The translations under genes were made by a program, and so were the position numbers. A stretch of 60,000 bases of DNA, from assembly GCF_001039355.2 (NCBI RefSeq), contig NW_019773513.1, forward strand, positions 306,448 to 366,447. The letters run 5' to 3'. Numbering within the stretch: the stretch's first letter is position 1; the number at the start of each line of letters is the position of its first letter. Below, piece by piece: positions 57,955 to 60,000 of the stretch. A model generated the notes under the pieces. It was not told the DNA's origin and did not search any database. It saw nothing but the letters and a program-made list of their open reading frames with translations. This stretch comes from Lingula anatina. Lineage: Eukaryota; Brachiopoda; Lingulata; Lingulida; Lingulidae.

Positions 57955-59431
57955 TCATTGTCTAACAACGGTAACATGGATCTGGCGTTCGACAGTGATA
58001 GTTGGAGGGGTCCGGTGAGTGGTGCTGTAATCTGGAGGGGATGAAGTCTCCTCAGATTCCTTCTCACGGCAGCATATGTCATAAATAAAAGAGAAGCAGA
58101 CGAGGATGGCCAGACCACCCAAGACAATGAGGGCGATCGCGGCACCATCGCTGACAACGCCCTGGCATGACTACAAAGATAAAACAAAAATGGGCTTTTG
58201 AATATAAGTTACTATAAGTAACTGGCTCGCGCTGCCAGTAATTACGCCGCGGGATATTCAGGGCACAGACCGTGATCATAAGACATACCGCGAATAGAAA
58301 ATAGAATTTAGAAAATAGACATTCCATGGGAACGAAGCCTAAGGGTGCTTTCTCAGAGATTTAGATCGATCTAAAGATTAAGTTTTAGATCGACCTAACT
58401 CTCTGGGGGTTCACGCTAACTTGCAGTCAGCCGAGCGGGCACCATAGTTAATTAACCCCTTACAGCTTGTAGTAGGCGGGACCGAAATTTAAGCCGGATT
58501 ATCTGACAGTAATCTAGTGAGACTCCCCACAGGGATAGGTCGATCTAAAAATCTATGGAAATGGGGTGTAAGTGTGCTATAAACTGCTGAAAGGCGCACA
58601 ATGTGTGTTATATCTTAGCTTAAAAAACCTTGAAATTACGGCGACCCTTACGATAGTGCCGAATAGAATCTATATGGGACTCTATAAGGGCCCATTCAGA
58701 TTGAGAAGAGCCTAGTGATAGTAACGAGTGGGGAGGCGTGTGAGAGGCGGAGAGACTATTACAGGATTAAGCGGTCTCCCTTTCATGTAGGTCCGGCATA
58801 TTTAGGTCGCGGCCTTACTAGCATTCGGCTCTTCTCAATCTGAATGGGCCCTAAGAATCTGGCGGGACTATAAAATTCCTATAAGAGTCTATAAGAACTA
58901 CATATGATGTCCTGATTTTTCTTATCTCGGGCAATTTCCAATAAAAACTTATAGAACTTTTGGTCAATTTCCTGTAGGGCGTCCTACAGTGAAGTTTTGT
59001 TTTGAAACTTTCCAAGGTACAGTAGACTGCAGTGAAAATAGATAGATGAAGTCCTTGCCATAACAAAATGCATAGTATCTATTAACGTGAATTGTATGCA
59101 GATTTAAAGGAGTGAAGTTACTATGGAAAACATCCCGTTACCGTTTGCTTAGTTTGGGCAATCTGAATCGGAAGACCTAAATGTTGAATTTCAGTGCGTG
59201 TTACTGCTCAGATTTATTGACAAAACTGTTAAGTTGTTGTTCTTTTAGTCATCAAACTTTGATTTTTGAGAAGTAATATTATGGTGGTAATCAACACCGT
59301 TCACGTACCTTGTTCCTCAGTCGATCCTCGGCGTGCAGACACTCTGTTCCGAATCCCACACCACAGGCTGCTACAACCACGAATGCCAAGATTATACACC
59401 AGTTTGCAAATGAATCGTCCGTTTCGACCAT
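57955..59431 (-). CDS. Small membrane protein with PPDY motif
   Basis: Exon 1 is 59431-59309 (41 codons) and exon 2 is 58170-57955 (71 codons plus stop), joined in phase 0, giving 112 aa. Exon 1 begins MVETDDSFANWCIILAFVVV, one hydrophobic helix, then ECLHAEDRLRNK. Exon 2 begins SCQGVVSDGAA and has a second helix (IALIVLGGLAILVCFSFIY). A CC pair and a polar cytoplasmic tail follow, with SSPPDYS and TPPTITV. PPDY fits the PPxY consensus for WW-domain partners such as NEDD4 ligases (family knowledge). The layout loosely recalls Shisa/CYYR/WBP1-type proteins, but I cannot assign it. Further small exons in the 1.1-kb intron are possible. Confidence 0.6.
58688..58851. mobile_element. Harbinger-like MITE with TAA target duplication
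   Basis: 164 bp with perfect 25-bp terminal inverted repeats (starting GGGCCCATTCAGATTGAGAA on both ends). TAA directly flanks both sides (58685-58687, 58852-58854). A 3-base TWA duplication is typical of PIF/Harbinger. It is inserted in the intron of the PPDY gene. Confidence 0.85.
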
Positions 59432-59643
59432 ATTTGAACTATTAAATCACAACTACGAAATGCGGGTTTTATACAAAGAAAATATGGGCCAAGGACAAAA
59501 TGCAACTCCTTTGAATGTAAAGAGAAAGTATCGCAGAACCCGGTCGAAAGAGTGACATCACAGTGAGGTAACCGTTAACTCATACAATGAAATCATGGTG
59601 GGCTCAGATAGTGACCCGACGGTGACACCACAGTGACTTCACA

Positions 59644-59853
59644 GTGAGCTTTGCATGCAATTTTTTTTATCAACCAACACCCCGTTACCTTCTAAAACTA
59701 ACTTATCGTTATGCTCCAATAAGTAGTTTTAGATCACTTGAGCAGGTTTTGCTGATGCCATGTAATGGCAGATTGAAAACATACGGCGGTCTATCACTTA
59801 AAATCTGTGGACCAAATGAATGGAACTTTCCTCCAATATGCTTAAAACTATAG
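59644..59853 (+). pseudogene. LINE reverse-transcriptase 3' end relic
   Basis: The frame carries FRSLEQVLLMPCNGRLKTYG and then GPNEWNFPPICLKL. This matches the common C-terminal pattern of CR1/Rex-type non-LTR retrotransposons (R-S-x2-Q-x-L-x-x-P-x-x-R-x-K-T-Y-G ... P-x-x-W-N-x-L-P). Only this end is present, and changed residues suggest decay. It is probably a 5'-truncated copy. Confidence 0.6.
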
Positions 59854-60000
59854 AGTCTGAGGACAATTTAAAATATTATTGATTTATTTCAAATGTTTAT
59901 AGCTGATTTGGTTGTTTTCTTTGCCCCTATATAATGTATTGTACATATATATTTAAATATCTTTATATTTCAACTTCTATTTATTTATTTATATGTTTAT
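59854..60000. other. AT-rich right end
   Basis: Likely the 3' tail of the LINE relic, ending in TTTATTTATTTATATG. No gene was seen. Confidence 0.4.

Overview
The window is animal nuclear DNA. Genes are split by GT-AG introns, the sequence is AT-rich and repeat-dense, and the families are metazoan: polycystin-like, NR6-type nuclear receptor, copper amine oxidase, prokineticin/astakine-like peptide, BTB and TIR-like proteins. The gene set, the frequent TACATGTA motifs and the high allelic-looking divergence suggest a marine invertebrate. A mollusc- or brachiopod-type lophotrochozoan is favoured; amphioxus or a hemichordate is not excluded. All exon models below were built by hand by matching reading frames and splice phases.

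Layout. (1) 1388-2257: 5' end of a BTB-domain gene (+), cut off by a 44-bp minisatellite and a single-N joint at 2503. (2) 2504-6026: a large inverted repeat (arms about 1.7 kb) holding two head-to-head copies of a TIR-like exon around a CCTATAGG-type repeat. The right-hand copy continues into a gene to about 13.1 kb, built from three tandem copies of a 2.2-2.4 kb unit with phase 1-1 Ser/Thr-rich exons. (3) 15715-25254 (-): an 812-aa polycystin-1-like protein (signal peptide, TM1, PLAT, TM2-5). Five of its exons appear twice, and a methyltransferase first exon sits in one intron. (4) 28346-39825 (+): an NR6A/GCNF-like nuclear receptor with four copies of its first exon, each preceded by a conserved TATAAATA and a perfect GGTCAnnnTGACC palindrome. 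(5) 45571-48152 (+): a two-exon, type II membrane copper amine oxidase with a decayed fragment of a relative upstream. (6) 48986-51044 (+): a secreted 10-cysteine prokineticin/astakine-like peptide. (7) 53490-56329 (-): an unrecognised secreted, probably GPI-anchored Cys-rich protein, convergent with (6). (8) 57955-59431 (-): a small membrane protein with a PPDY tail motif. (9) A LINE relic near the right end.

Six single Ns (2503, 16263, 18849, 24351, 30213, 52364) mark assembly joints. At four of them (18849, 24351, 30213, 52364) the sequence after the N restarts inside a near-copy of sequence already read. This looks like two haplotypes laid end to end, so several large 'duplications' here may be allelic. 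Repeats lying entirely within one segment (TIR exon array, the paired NR6 first exons, the MITE insertions) do not depend on those joints.
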